This document shows, piece by piece, positions 18,710 to 27,885 of a stretch of 64,000 nt of DNA. The stretch lies in assembly GCF_900496965.1 (NCBI RefSeq), contig NZ_UFQB01000011.1:117046-181045 (forward strand). The letters are read 5' to 3'. Below the pieces are notes generated by a model, which was not told the origin of the DNA, ran no database searches, and worked only from the letters and a program-made list of their open reading frames with translations. Every line of letters starts with the position of its first letter. Within the stretch, counting starts at the first letter, position 1. Position numbers and translations under genes: made by a program. The stretch comes from Achromobacter agilis. Its GTDB lineage: Bacteria; Pseudomonadota; Gammaproteobacteria; Burkholderiales; Burkholderiaceae_B.

Positions 18710-18753
18710 ATCGCAACTTGTGATTGGACGGTTGGCCGCGGTTCCTGTGCAAT
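18710..18753 (+). promoter_or_regulatory. Probable LysR operator and promoter of the DUF1445 gene
   Basis: The operator-like ATCGC-N5-GTGAT (18710-18724) is followed by TTGGAC (18724-18729), an 18-bp spacer and TGCAAT (18748-18753). This matches the promoter at 12263-12306 with 18 of the first 21 bases identical and exactly the same spacing. The predicted leader is about 30 nt. Confidence 0.65.
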
Positions 18754-18788
18754 GCCCCGTATCGACATCGTCATCAAAAGGGGTAGTC

Positions 18789-19595
18789 ATGGTTTCCAAT
18801 CCTGGGGCGCGCGGCAGCGTGGAGTTGGCCCGGCAGGCGCGGCTGGATGCGCGCAGCGGCAAGCTGACCGGCCCCACCGCGAACCTGGCGCCCGGCCACG
18901 TCCAGGCCAACCTGGCGATCCTGCCGCGCGCGCTGGCGGCAGATTTCCTGCATTTCTGCCAGCGCAATCCCAAGCCCTGTCCGCTGCTGGCCATGTCCGA
19001 GCCGGGCGATCCCGCGCTGCCGGAACTGGGCCACGACATCGACATCCGCACCGACATCCCGCGCTACCGCGTCTGGAAGAACGGCGAACTCGTGGCCGAA
19101 CCCACCGACGTGCGCGACATCTGGCGCGATGACCTGGTGTCGTTCCTGATCGGATGCTCGTTCTCGTTCGAAGAGGCCATGCTCGACAACGGCTTGCCCG
19201 TGCGCCATATCGAGCAGGGCTGCAACGTGCCGATGTACCGCACCAGCATCCCGACCCACGCCGCGGGCGCCTTCAGCGGCCCGCTGGTCGTTTCGATGCG
19301 TCCCTTGAAGGCGGCCGACGCCATCCGCGCGATCCAGGTCACTTCGCGCTTTCCCTCGGTCCACGGCGCGCCGGTGCACATCGGCGACCCCTCGTTGATC
19401 GGGATTGCCGACATCGGCCGCCCGGACTATGGTGATCCCGTGGAGATACGGGCAGGCGAGATGCCGGTGTTTTGGGCTTGCGGCGTGACGCCCCAGTCCG
19501 TGGTCGCGTCGGTGCGTCCGGAATTCTGCATTACCCACGCCCCGGGCCACATGCTGGTCACGGATCTCGTCAATAGCAGGATGGCGGTGTTCTGA
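18789..19595 (+). CDS. DUF1445 / YcsI-type putative hydro-lyase (D-glutamate cyclase-like)
   Basis: 268-aa protein of the DUF1445 (YcsI) family; length and the segments [23 protein letters not shown] and ACGVTPQ match the family. A homologous domain in the mammalian protein DGLUCY converts D-glutamate to 5-oxo-D-proline, so a D-glutamate cyclase or related lyase activity is plausible. It stands between its LysR regulator and a branched-chain-type amino-acid importer, fitting amino-acid or lactam catabolism. ATG 18789 is about 30 nt after the predicted transcription start. Confidence 0.8.
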   Translation: MVSNPGARGSVELARQARLDARSGKLTGPTANLAPGHVQANLAILPRALAADFLHFCQRNPKPCPLLAMSEPGDPALPELGHDIDIRTDIPRYRVWKNGELVAEPTDVRDIWRDDLVSFLIGCSFSFEEAMLDNGLPVRHIEQGCNVPMYRTSIPTHAAGAFSGPLVVSMRPLKAADAIRAIQVTSRFPSVHGAPVHIGDPSLIGIADIGRPDYGDPVEIRAGEMPVFWACGVTPQSVVASVRPEFCITHAPGHMLVTDLVNSRMAVF

Positions 19596-19845
19596 CCGCG
19601 CCGCCGCCATACCGCGCGTCAAGCGCGGCCGGCGGCGGGAACAGGCAGTTCCAGCAGTACCGGTTGTGCCACCAAAACGATCCATTAAAGGACAAGGGGA
19701 AATGGCGACAACAGTTCAGGGCCTGGCTGCTCCCGACCGGAGGGGGCCGGGCCGATACGAGTCCGCGCGTGCCTGCCTGGCGCGCCGCGGCCCGTGCGTT
19801 TGCATTTGTTTTCTCACCTAGCCGGATCAATCCAGGAGTCTAGTA

Positions 19846-21096
19846 ATGAAGATGAAGCTCATTGCGGGTGTCGCCGCGAGTCTGGCGTTGTTGGCCGCCG
19901 TGCCCGCCCAAGCGCAGGAAAAGGCCGTGCGTATCGGCGCCATCTATCCGCTGTCCGGCGCGCTTGCGTCGACCGGCTCGGAAATCAAGGCGGCCATCGA
20001 ACTGGCGGTCGACATCATCAACAATCCGCACCCCGAACTGGAGGGCATCCCGCTGGCCGCTGGCAGCGGGCTGGCCAAGCTGGGCGGCGCGAAGATAGAG
20101 GTGGTGTTCGGCGATTCCCAGGGCAAGCCCGAAGTGGGCCTGGCCGACGCTCAGCGCCTGATCGACCAGGAGAAGGTGGTGGCCCTGACCGGCGCTTACC
20201 AGTCGGCCGTGACCAAGACGGCCAGCCGCATCGCCGAGCAGCGCGGCATCCCCTACGTGAACGGCGAATCCAGCAGCCCCGACCTGACCGAGCGCGGCTA
20301 CAAGTGGTTCTTCCGCACCTCGCCCAACGACGATACCTTCGTCGAGAACATGATGCAGTTCCTGGACGGCGTGAAGGCGGTGCCGACGGCCAAGATCGCC
20401 GTGGTGTACGAGAACACCGACTTCGGCGTGAACACCTACAAGGCGGTCGACAAGTTCGCCAAGCAGTACAAGCGCCAGCTGGTCGCCAACATCGCCTACA
20501 GCGCGGGTTCGGCCTCGGTGACGGCGGAAGTGCAGAAGCTGGCCGCGGCGAAGCCCGACGTGGCCATCTTCGCCAGCTACACCTCCGACGCCATGTTGTT
20601 CGTGCGCACCATGCGCGAAAGCAAGTACGCGCCGCCGGTGCTGCTGGCCAACGACGCGGGCTTCATCGATTCTCGCTTCGTGCAGGAAGTCGGGCCGCAG
20701 GTGCAGGGCGTGCTCACGCGCGACGTGTGGGGCAATGACGTCGCGGCCTCGAAGGCCGGCCTGAAGAAGATCAACGATATGTACAAGGCCAAGACGGGCA
20801 AGGACCTGAACGGCAACAACGCGCGCTCGATGCAAGGCGTGCTGGTGCTGGCGGACGCGATCAACCGGGCCGGTACGACCGAGCCGGAAGCCATCCGCAA
20901 GGCGCTTGCTGCGACCGACCTGGGCGAAGCGCAGGTCGCCATGCCCTGGGCCGGCGTGCAGTTCGACGCCAAGGGCCAGAACACCAAGGGCGCGGGCCTG
21001 ATCCTGGAGCTGAAGGGGGCGTCCTACCAGACGGTATGGCCGGAAAAATTCCGCACGGACAAGAGCCTGCCCACGCTGCCGTTCGCCTGGAAGTAA
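19846..21096 (+). CDS. Branched-chain-type amino-acid ABC transporter binding protein (LivK-like)
   Basis: 416-aa periplasmic binding protein with a signal peptide (residues 1-23, ending AQAQ) and a mature start of RIGAIYPLSGALASTG, typical of the LivJ/LivK/amide-binding family. It binds hydrophobic or branched amino acids, amides or related acids for the LivHMGF complex encoded next. ATG 19846 follows AGGAG at 9 nt. All five genes of the importer are consecutive on the plus strand. The neighbouring amidase and DUF1445 genes suggest the ligand may not be leucine. Confidence 0.88.
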   Translation: MKMKLIAGVAASLALLAAVPAQAQEKAVRIGAIYPLSGALASTGSEIKAAIELAVDIINNPHPELEGIPLAAGSGLAKLGGAKIEVVFGDSQGKPEVGLADAQRLIDQEKVVALTGAYQSAVTKTASRIAEQRGIPYVNGESSSPDLTERGYKWFFRTSPNDDTFVENMMQFLDGVKAVPTAKIAVVYENTDFGVNTYKAVDKFAKQYKRQLVANIAYSAGSASVTAEVQKLAAAKPDVAIFASYTSDAMLFVRTMRESKYAPPVLLANDAGFIDSRFVQEVGPQVQGVLTRDVWGNDVAASKAGLKKINDMYKAKTGKDLNGNNARSMQGVLVLADAINRAGTTEPEAIRKALAATDLGEAQVAMPWAGVQFDAKGQNTKGAGLILELKGASYQTVWPEKFRTDKSLPTLPFAWK

Positions 21097-21144
21097 CCCT
21101 CAGCCTGACGCGGCGGGCCGAGGGGGCCCCCGCAGGAGCACTCC

Positions 21145-21996
21145 ATGTTCGAAGCTCTCTCGGCAGGCCTGTTCAACGGCCTGATCTATGCCGCGGTGGC
21201 GGTGGGGCTGGCGCTGATCTGGGGCATTACCGACGTCATCAATTTCGCCCACGGCGAATTCCTGATGCTGGGCATGTATGCCGCCTATTGGCTCTATACC
21301 CTTGGCCACATCGACCCGACGCTGTCGGCGCCGCTGGTGGCCGTCGTGCTCGCCTTCGTCGGATTCCTGACCTACGCGCTGATCATCCGGCGTCTGCAGA
21401 AGGGGCCCGCGATGGCGGTCATCCTGGCCACCTTCGGGCTGGGGCTGGTGTTGCGCCAGATTGCCTTCATCGCCTTCAGCCCCGACTACCGCAGCCTGCC
21501 CGACACGCTCGTGTCCGGCAGCGTCACGGTGGCGGGCATCTCGCTGGGACGGCCGCAGGTGGTCACCGGCCTGATCGCGCTGGTGGTCGTCGCGGCGCTG
21601 TTCGTGCTGGTGTACCGCACCCGCTGGGGCCATGCCCTGCAGGCGGTGGCGGAAGACCGCCAGGTGGCCGCGCTGGTGGGCATTTCCCCGGACCGCGTCA
21701 ACGCCCAGGTCTGGATGCTGGGCAGCGCGGCGGTTGGCCTGGCCGGCGCCTTGCTGACCACTTTCTTCTACGTCTTCCCGTCGGTGGGCACGGTATTCGG
21801 CCTGCTGGCGTTCGTCGCGGTGTGCATGGGCGGCTTCGGCTCGCTGCCGGGCGCGTTTATCGCGGGGATCCTGATCGGCATCATCGAGGCCATGACCGGC
21901 TACTTCGTTGCGCCGGCGATGAAGACCGTGAGCGTGTACATCCTGTTCATCCTGGTTCTCTGGTATCGGCCGCGCGGCCTGTTCGGACGGTGGTGA
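21145..21996 (+). CDS. livH: LivH-type ABC permease
   Basis: 283-aa inner-membrane permease with about eight hydrophobic segments and the LivH landmark INFAHGEFLMLG near residues 33-44. It forms the channel with the LivM-type subunit, whose gene starts 3 bp after this stop. Start ATG 21145 follows a GGAG-like site (AGGAGCACTCC). Confidence 0.9.
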   Translation: MFEALSAGLFNGLIYAAVAVGLALIWGITDVINFAHGEFLMLGMYAAYWLYTLGHIDPTLSAPLVAVVLAFVGFLTYALIIRRLQKGPAMAVILATFGLGLVLRQIAFIAFSPDYRSLPDTLVSGSVTVAGISLGRPQVVTGLIALVVVAALFVLVYRTRWGHALQAVAEDRQVAALVGISPDRVNAQVWMLGSAAVGLAGALLTTFFYVFPSVGTVFGLLAFVAVCMGGFGSLPGAFIAGILIGIIEAMTGYFVAPAMKTVSVYILFILVLWYRPRGLFGRW

Positions 21997-21999
21997 CAG

Positions 22000-22989
22000 A
22001 TGCAGACGACACAGAAAATCGATACCGCGTCCTCGGGCGTGCCGAAGTGGCCGGTCGCGGCGGCGGCCGTGGCCGCCATCGCGCTGGCGCTGGTGCCGCT
22101 GGCAGTGACGGACGCTTTCACCCTGCAGGTGCTGCTGCTGGCGATCATGTTCGGCGCGCTGGGCGCGTGCTGGAACCTCGTCGGCGGCTTCCTGGGGCGG
22201 ATTTCCTTCGGCCACAGCGTGTTCGTGGGAGTGGGGGGCTATACCACCTTGTTGCTGCTGCATCACCTGAAGCTCACGCCGCTGGTGGGCATTCCGCTGG
22301 GCGGACTGATCAGCGCGGCGCTGGCCTGGCTGGTGGGCGGGCCCACGCTGCGGCTGTCCGGCCATTACTTCGCGATGGCCACGATCGCGCTGCTGCAGAT
22401 CGGCCTGCTGCTGCTGATCAACTGGGAATGGGCGGGCGGCGCGGTGGGTCTGGAGGCGCCCATCGGGGACGCCGCCTGGATGCTCTTGTTCCGCAGCAAG
22501 GTGCCGTACTACCTGATCGCCGTGGGGCTGGCGTTCCTGACCTTCTGCGCCACGTTCTTCCTGGTGCATTCCAAAACCGGGTTCTACTGGCGCGCGATCA
22601 ACGGCGACGAGGCTGCTTCGCGCAGCCTGGGCGTGCCGGCAGACCGCTACAAGATGCTGGCCTTCGTGATTTCCGCCGGCATGACCGGCGTTTGGGGCGG
22701 CTTCTTCGCCATGTACGTCGGGTTCATCGATCCGGAGTCCATGTTCAATCTGACGATGTCCGTGCAGGTCGTGCTGGTGACCATCCTGGGCGGCGTGGGC
22801 ACGCTGGTAGGGCCCTGGCTGGGGGCGGCGGTGCTGCTGCCGCTGTCCGAAGGCACGCGCGTGCTGTGGGGCAGTTCGGGCATGGGGCTGGACCTGCTGG
22901 TTTTCGGCCTGGCCATTCTGCTGGTCACGCTGTTCCTGCCGGGCGGACTGGTTACATTGAGGAGGCGCCGTGGCTCTGCTGGACGTTAA
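22000..22989 (+). CDS. livM: LivM-type ABC permease
   Basis: 329-aa permease with hydrophobic helices across most of its length and the LivM motif GRISFGHSVFVGVGGY near residues 66-81. It pairs with LivH to form the transmembrane pore. The gene's last 20 bp overlap the start of the LivG-type ATPase gene, whose ribosome site (GGAGG) lies inside this coding sequence. Confidence 0.9.
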   Translation: MQTTQKIDTASSGVPKWPVAAAAVAAIALALVPLAVTDAFTLQVLLLAIMFGALGACWNLVGGFLGRISFGHSVFVGVGGYTTLLLLHHLKLTPLVGIPLGGLISAALAWLVGGPTLRLSGHYFAMATIALLQIGLLLLINWEWAGGAVGLEAPIGDAAWMLLFRSKVPYYLIAVGLAFLTFCATFFLVHSKTGFYWRAINGDEAASRSLGVPADRYKMLAFVISAGMTGVWGGFFAMYVGFIDPESMFNLTMSVQVVLVTILGGVGTLVGPWLGAAVLLPLSEGTRVLWGSSGMGLDLLVFGLAILLVTLFLPGGLVTLRRRRGSAGR

Positions 22990-23684
22990 GAACCTGACCA
23001 AGCGATTCGGCGGCCTGGTGGCGAACAAGGACATTTCGCTGTCCGTCGACGCCGGCGAAATCGTTGCCATCATCGGCCCCAATGGCGCGGGCAAGAGCAC
23101 CTTGTTCAATGGCCTGGTGGGCCATCACGAGCCCACCTCCGGCACGGTGACCTTCGACGGCCAATCGATGATCGGCAGGCGGCCGGAACAGGTGGCGGCG
23201 ATGGGCCTGGTCCGCACCTATCAGATTCCCCGCAGTTTCGGGCAGATGACGGTGCTGGAGAACGCCATGGTCGGCGCGCTGCTGCGCCATCCGCGGCTGC
23301 CCGATGCCCGCCGGGAATCCGCCCGGGTGCTGGAACTGGTGGGGCTGGCCGACCGCGCCGGCGTGCGCGCGGCCGAGCTCAACGTGGCCGGGCAGAAGCA
23401 GGTCGAACTCGCGCGCGCGCTGGCCACGGAGCCGCGCATGCTGCTGCTGGACGAAGTGGCCGGCGGCCTCAATCCGGCCGAGGCCATCGCGCTGGCCGAG
23501 ATCCTGCGCGGCATTCATGCCGCGGGCGTCACGCTCATCATTGTGGAGCACGTGCTGGAGGTGGTCATGCGCCTGGCGCAGCGGGTGCTGGTGCTGAACT
23601 TCGGGCAGACGATCGCCGAGGGCGCGCCGCAGGAGATCGTACGCGATCCCGCCGTCATCGAAGCCTATCTGGGGAGAAAGCACC

Positions 23685-23692
<8 letters not shown>
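22970..23692 (+). CDS. livG: LivG-type ABC ATPase
   Basis: 240-aa ATPase: Walker A GPNGAGKSTLF, the LivG-type YQIPRSF segment, a divergent signature NVAGQKQVELARAL (LSGGQ replaced by NVAGQ), Walker B MLLLDEVAGGL, and EHVLEVVM. It starts with GTG at 22970, supported by GAGGAGG just upstream, and overlaps the end of livM by 20 bp. It works as a heterodimer with LivF. Confidence 0.9.
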
Positions 23693-24404
<712 letters not shown>

Positions 24405-24413
24405 ATACTCCGA

Positions 24414-24660
24414 GTGTCCGACACCGAAGCCCGATACTCCGAGTGTCTGACACCGAAGCCCGATACTCCGAGTGTCTGACACCCTTACGAAACGCCGGTA
24501 AAGCTGAAGCAGGCGTTCCCGGGTGTCTGACACCGGCTGTATCTGAATGGACGGCATTCAAAGTCAGCCGGTGTCAGACACCCAGGATGGGGTCTGCCAA
24601 TGGGACGGGTGTCTCGTAAGGGTGTCAGACACACGGGGTATAGGTAAGGGTGTCTGACAC
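24414..24660. repeat. Palindromic repeat cluster 1 (GTGTCWGACAC, seven copies)
   Basis: Seven copies of the 11-bp palindrome GTGTCNGACAC fill the convergent gap between livF and the porin gene: 24414, 24443, 24472, 24523, 24571, 24622 and 24650 (starts). The first three sit in 29-bp tandem repeats. Two 62-bp modules (24472-24533 and, inverted, 24571-24632) share ...ACACCCTTACGA next to the outer palindrome. Their inner palindromes extend to perfect 19-bp arms (GGGTGTCTGACACCGGCTG and its complement), able to form a hairpin. No open reading frame fits. Confidence 0.85.
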
Positions 24661-24680
24661 ACGGAGTATAGAAAAGGCGG

Positions 24681-25751
24681 TTAGAAAATATGCCTGAACC
24701 CCACCGCCGCGCCTAGCTGGTTGCTCTTGCCGGCGATTTCGCCGCTGGCGGCGTCGCTGACCTTGTTCCAGTCGACGGTGCCGTACAGTTGCGAGCGCTT
24801 GGACAGCGCGTACTCGGCCACGGCGACGAGCGCGTAGCGCTTGCCTTTGTCGCCTTCCTCCACGACGTTCTTGCTCTGGTCGTAGTAGGCGGCGCCGGTG
24901 ATGGCCCAGCGCGGCGTGGCCTGCCACGTCACGCCGGCGAAATAGCCGTTGTCCTTGCGGTCCAGGCTGGCGGTGGTGGTTCCGCCCATGACGCCGTTCA
25001 CCCAGCCGGTTTCGTCGCGGCCGTTGTAGTAGCCGGCGAATACCTTGGCGCCGTCGAACTGATAGGAGGCGTTCAGGTTCCAGACGCGCTGGCGCAGGTC
25101 GGAGTCCGTGCCGTCGTAAGTCTGCTGGTAGGCCGCGCCCAGGCCCAGCTGGCCGATGGTGTAGCGCAGGCTGGCGCCGTATTGCTGGCCGGCCTTGTGG
25201 TCGTCCCAGTCTTCGCCGTTGGCCCATGACAGCACGACGGACAGATCGCCGAACGTATTGGCGTACTTGGTCATGTTGTTCGTGCGCACCCGGGACATCG
25301 CGGCGGGCAGCCAGGCGTTCTGATCGTAGTTGCCCACGGTCAGCGGATCGAAGTAGTCGGCCAGCAGGTCGAACATCGGGGTGTTCTGCAGGCCCAGCGT
25401 CAAGGTACCGATCTGGCCGCCATCCAGGCCCACGTAGGCCAGGCGGCTGAATGCCTTGGTGGTGTCCGAACCCCTGCCATTCTGCAGGTTGATGCCGTTT
25501 TCCAGGCGGAAGAAGGCGCGGTTGCCGCCGCCCAGGTCTTCCGAGCCCCGCAGGCCCCAGCGGCTGTTGGAAATGGCGCCGTTCTCCATAGACACGCGGC
25601 TGCCGTCTTCGCCGACCGCGCCCGAACTGGTGCTCAGGTAGCGGATGCTGACGTCGGCGATGCCGTACAGGGTGACGCTGGTTTCGGCCGAGGCCGTGCC
25701 GGCCGCCAGGCCAAGGCCGGCGAGGGCAAGGGATAAGGTCATGCGTTTCAT
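24681..25751 (-). CDS. Outer-membrane porin (porin_4 type)
   Basis: 356-aa trimeric general porin of the betaproteobacterial type. It has a signal peptide (residues 1-22, ...GTASA), a mature start ETSVTLYGIADVSIRY, repeated amphipathic beta strands, an SRWGLRGSEDLGGG segment typical of this family, and a C-terminal phenylalanine (HIF) needed for BAM assembly. The start ATG at 25751 has GGAGGAG in front; the open frame runs 55 codons further upstream without support. It gives diffusion of small hydrophilic solutes. Confidence 0.92.
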   Translation of the reverse strand: MKRMTLSLALAGLGLAAGTASAETSVTLYGIADVSIRYLSTSSGAVGEDGSRVSMENGAISNSRWGLRGSEDLGGGNRAFFRLENGINLQNGRGSDTTKAFSRLAYVGLDGGQIGTLTLGLQNTPMFDLLADYFDPLTVGNYDQNAWLPAAMSRVRTNNMTKYANTFGDLSVVLSWANGEDWDDHKAGQQYGASLRYTIGQLGLGAAYQQTYDGTDSDLRQRVWNLNASYQFDGAKVFAGYYNGRDETGWVNGVMGGTTTASLDRKDNGYFAGVTWQATPRWAITGAAYYDQSKNVVEEGDKGKRYALVAVAEYALSKRSQLYGTVDWNKVSDAASGEIAGKSNQLGAAVGFRHIF

Positions 25752-26083
25752 GCGGGCTCCTCCAGGTGTAGCTGTTTTAGTTGCGCCAGGCTTGTGGCCC
25801 GGCTTGTTGCGCATGGCGGGTTGCCAGGCGGTGGGCGGCCGCTCCGACGCTTCGGATGAGCGCGGGTCCGGGCGGCAGCCTCGGTTGCACATGCGCGCCA
25901 TGCCGATAGGGCGCATGGGCGCCTGGGGATTCTAAAAAAGTTGGAAGCGGAACAGGGGGGGGATTCGGTCGGCGTTTTCCCGGGTTTACAGAGCGCCGAA
26001 ACAGGCGACGGGTGGAAGGAGCCGCGCCGCCCAATAAAAAACCCCGTTCCAGGAACGGGGCTTTTGCTTGCCGCGTGGCGGGC
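25752..26083. other. 332-bp gap between porin and TRAP permease genes
   Basis: No gene is visible. It contains the porin leader (with GGAGGAG just before the start) and, at the far side, the terminator of the neighbouring TRAP operon (26034-26064). I recognise no clear promoter hexamers or regulator site. Confidence 0.6.
26034..26064 (-). terminator. Rho-independent terminator of the second TRAP operon
   Basis: Perfect 9-bp stem CCCCGTTCC-A-GGAACGGGG (26042-26060). On the minus strand it is followed by a run of T (AATAAAAAA on the plus strand), and it lies 20 bp past the dctM stop. A shorter CTTTT on the other side could allow weaker action on the plus strand. Confidence 0.85.
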
Positions 26084-27385
26084 CTACAGGGTCATGTGCA
26101 GCGGCAGCCAGGTCGCGATGCCCGGCACGAAATAGAGCAGCAGCACGGCCACGGTCATCAGGAAAAACATCGGCAGCGAGGCGCGCGCAATGTAGGGCAA
26201 TTCCCGGCCGCTCATGCCGGAAAGAACGAACAGATTGAACCCTACGGGCGGCGTGATCTGTGCCATTTCCACAACGAACACGATGAAAATGCCGAACCAG
26301 ATCAAGTCGATGCCGGCCGCCTGCACCGTCGGCAGCAGCACTCCCATCGTCAGCACCACGATGGAGATGCCGTCCAGGAAGCAGCCCAGGACGATGAAGA
26401 ACACCATCAGCGCCAGGATCAGCCCGAACTGGGACAGGCCCAGGCTGCCGATCCATTCGGCTAGCGCGCGCGGCAGGCCGATGTAGCCCATCGCCAGGGT
26501 CAGGAACTGCGCGCCCGCCAGGATCAGCGCGATCATGCAGTACAGCCGGGTGGCGCCCAGCAGCGATTGCATGAAGGTGGACCGGTTGAGCGAGCCTTGC
26601 AGCGCCGACAGGATCAGGGCGCCCACCACGCCGACCGCCGCGGCTTCCGTCGCGGTGGCGATGCCGGTGTAGATGGAGCCCAGCACGGCTCCGATCAGCA
26701 GCATCACCGGGATCAAGTGCCGCGAGCGCGACAGCTTTTCCATGAACGACAGGCCCGGATCGGCCGCGGGTACGTCCCGCGGATTGCGGATCGCCCACCA
26801 GGCGATATAGCCCATGAACAGCACCGCCAGTAGCAGTCCGGGCAGGATGCCGGCGATGAACAGCTTGGCGATGGATACGTCCGCCGCCACCCCGTACACG
26901 ATCATGATGATCGAGGGCGGTATGAGCAGGCCCAGCGTGCCGGCGCCCGACAGCGTGCCGAGGATCTTCTCCTCGGGATAGCCGCGGCGCTTCAGCTCGG
27001 GGATGGTCATCTTGCCCACCGTGGCGCAGGTCGCCGCGGACGAGCCCGAGACCGCGGCGAAGATGGCGCAGCCGATCACGTTGGTGTGCAGCAGGCGGCC
27101 GGGCAGGCGGTTGAGCCAGGGGGCCAGCCCCTTGAACAAGTCTTCGGACAGGCGCGTGCGGAACAGGATTTCGCCCATCCACAGGAAGAGCGGCAGGGCG
27201 GTGAGCGTCCAGCTGGAGGACGCGCCCCAGATGGTGACGGCCATAGCGTCGCCCGCCGGGCGGCTGGAGAATATCTCCATGCCGATCCACGCCGTTCCCG
27301 CCAGGGTCAGGCCGACCCAGACCCCGCAGCCCAGCAACGCGAAGATCGAGACGACCAATAGGGTTATGACGAGTAGTTCATTCAT
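26084..27385 (-). CDS. TRAP transporter large permease (DctM family), second system
   Basis: 433-aa DctM-type permease with about 12 hydrophobic segments and the landmarks SGSSAATCATVGKM and GTLGLLIPPSIIMIVYG. With the two upstream genes it makes a complete second TRAP carrier. Its start overlaps the end of the DctQ gene by 8 bp. The operon ends at the clear terminator just downstream. Confidence 0.92.
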   Translation of the reverse strand: MNELLVITLLVVSIFALLGCGVWVGLTLAGTAWIGMEIFSSRPAGDAMAVTIWGASSSWTLTALPLFLWMGEILFRTRLSEDLFKGLAPWLNRLPGRLLHTNVIGCAIFAAVSGSSAATCATVGKMTIPELKRRGYPEEKILGTLSGAGTLGLLIPPSIIMIVYGVAADVSIAKLFIAGILPGLLLAVLFMGYIAWWAIRNPRDVPAADPGLSFMEKLSRSRHLIPVMLLIGAVLGSIYTGIATATEAAAVGVVGALILSALQGSLNRSTFMQSLLGATRLYCMIALILAGAQFLTLAMGYIGLPRALAEWIGSLGLSQFGLILALMVFFIVLGCFLDGISIVVLTMGVLLPTVQAAGIDLIWFGIFIVFVVEMAQITPPVGFNLFVLSGMSGRELPYIARASLPMFFLMTVAVLLLYFVPGIATWLPLHMTL

Positions 27386-27878
27386 GGGTTTGCTGCGAAG
27401 TTGCGGCGGCCAGGCCGCGTGAGCGTCGGACCAGTTCGTCGATCAGGGCGACCAGGAACAGCACCGTGCCCACCGCCATGGTGATCTGCGGAATCCAGAG
27501 CGGGGTGGCGTCGTTGGCCGTGGAGATGTCGTTGAACTGCCAGGAGTCGTAGGTCAGCTTGATGCTGAAGAACGCAAACGCGGCAGCCAACAGGCAGCCG
27601 ACCGACAGGGCGAAGATGTCCAGCCGGCGGCTGGCGGCGGGATTCAGCGAATTGAGTAGCAGCGTCACGCGGATGTGCTCGCCGTGCTTGAAAGTGCTGG
27701 AAAGGGCGAGAAAGCCGGCGGCGGCCATGAAATACCCAGCATAGGCGTCCGTGCCGGGGATGTTCATGTTGAGCTGGCGCGCGATGATCGCGGCCAGCAC
27801 CGACACCAGTACGCCGATCGTGCACAGGCCGGCCAGCAGGCCGGCCGCGCCGTAAAGACCATCTAGAAAGCGGCGCAT
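27378..27878 (-). CDS. TRAP transporter small membrane subunit (DctQ family), second system
   Basis: 166-aa protein with four predicted membrane helices (starting around residues 12, 45, 84 and 130) and the DctQ-type pattern LSSTFKHGEHIRVTLLL. It couples the binding protein to the large permease. It lies 7 bp downstream of the binding-protein gene and overlaps dctM by 8 bp. Confidence 0.88.
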   Translation of the reverse strand: MRRFLDGLYGAAGLLAGLCTIGVLVSVLAAIIARQLNMNIPGTDAYAGYFMAAAGFLALSSTFKHGEHIRVTLLLNSLNPAASRRLDIFALSVGCLLAAAFAFFSIKLTYDSWQFNDISTANDATPLWIPQITMAVGTVLFLVALIDELVRRSRGLAAATSQQTHE

Positions 27879-27885
27879 GGGAGAA

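Noticed and set aside
21100..23109. A 669-codon minus-strand frame
   Set aside because: Antisense of livH, livM and the start of livG, with low-complexity Gln/His/Arg content.
24414..24660. CRISPR array (regular 29-bp repeats)
   Set aside because: The first three units are simple tandem copies with no unique spacers between them, the palindrome orientation then reverses, and no cas genes are in the window.
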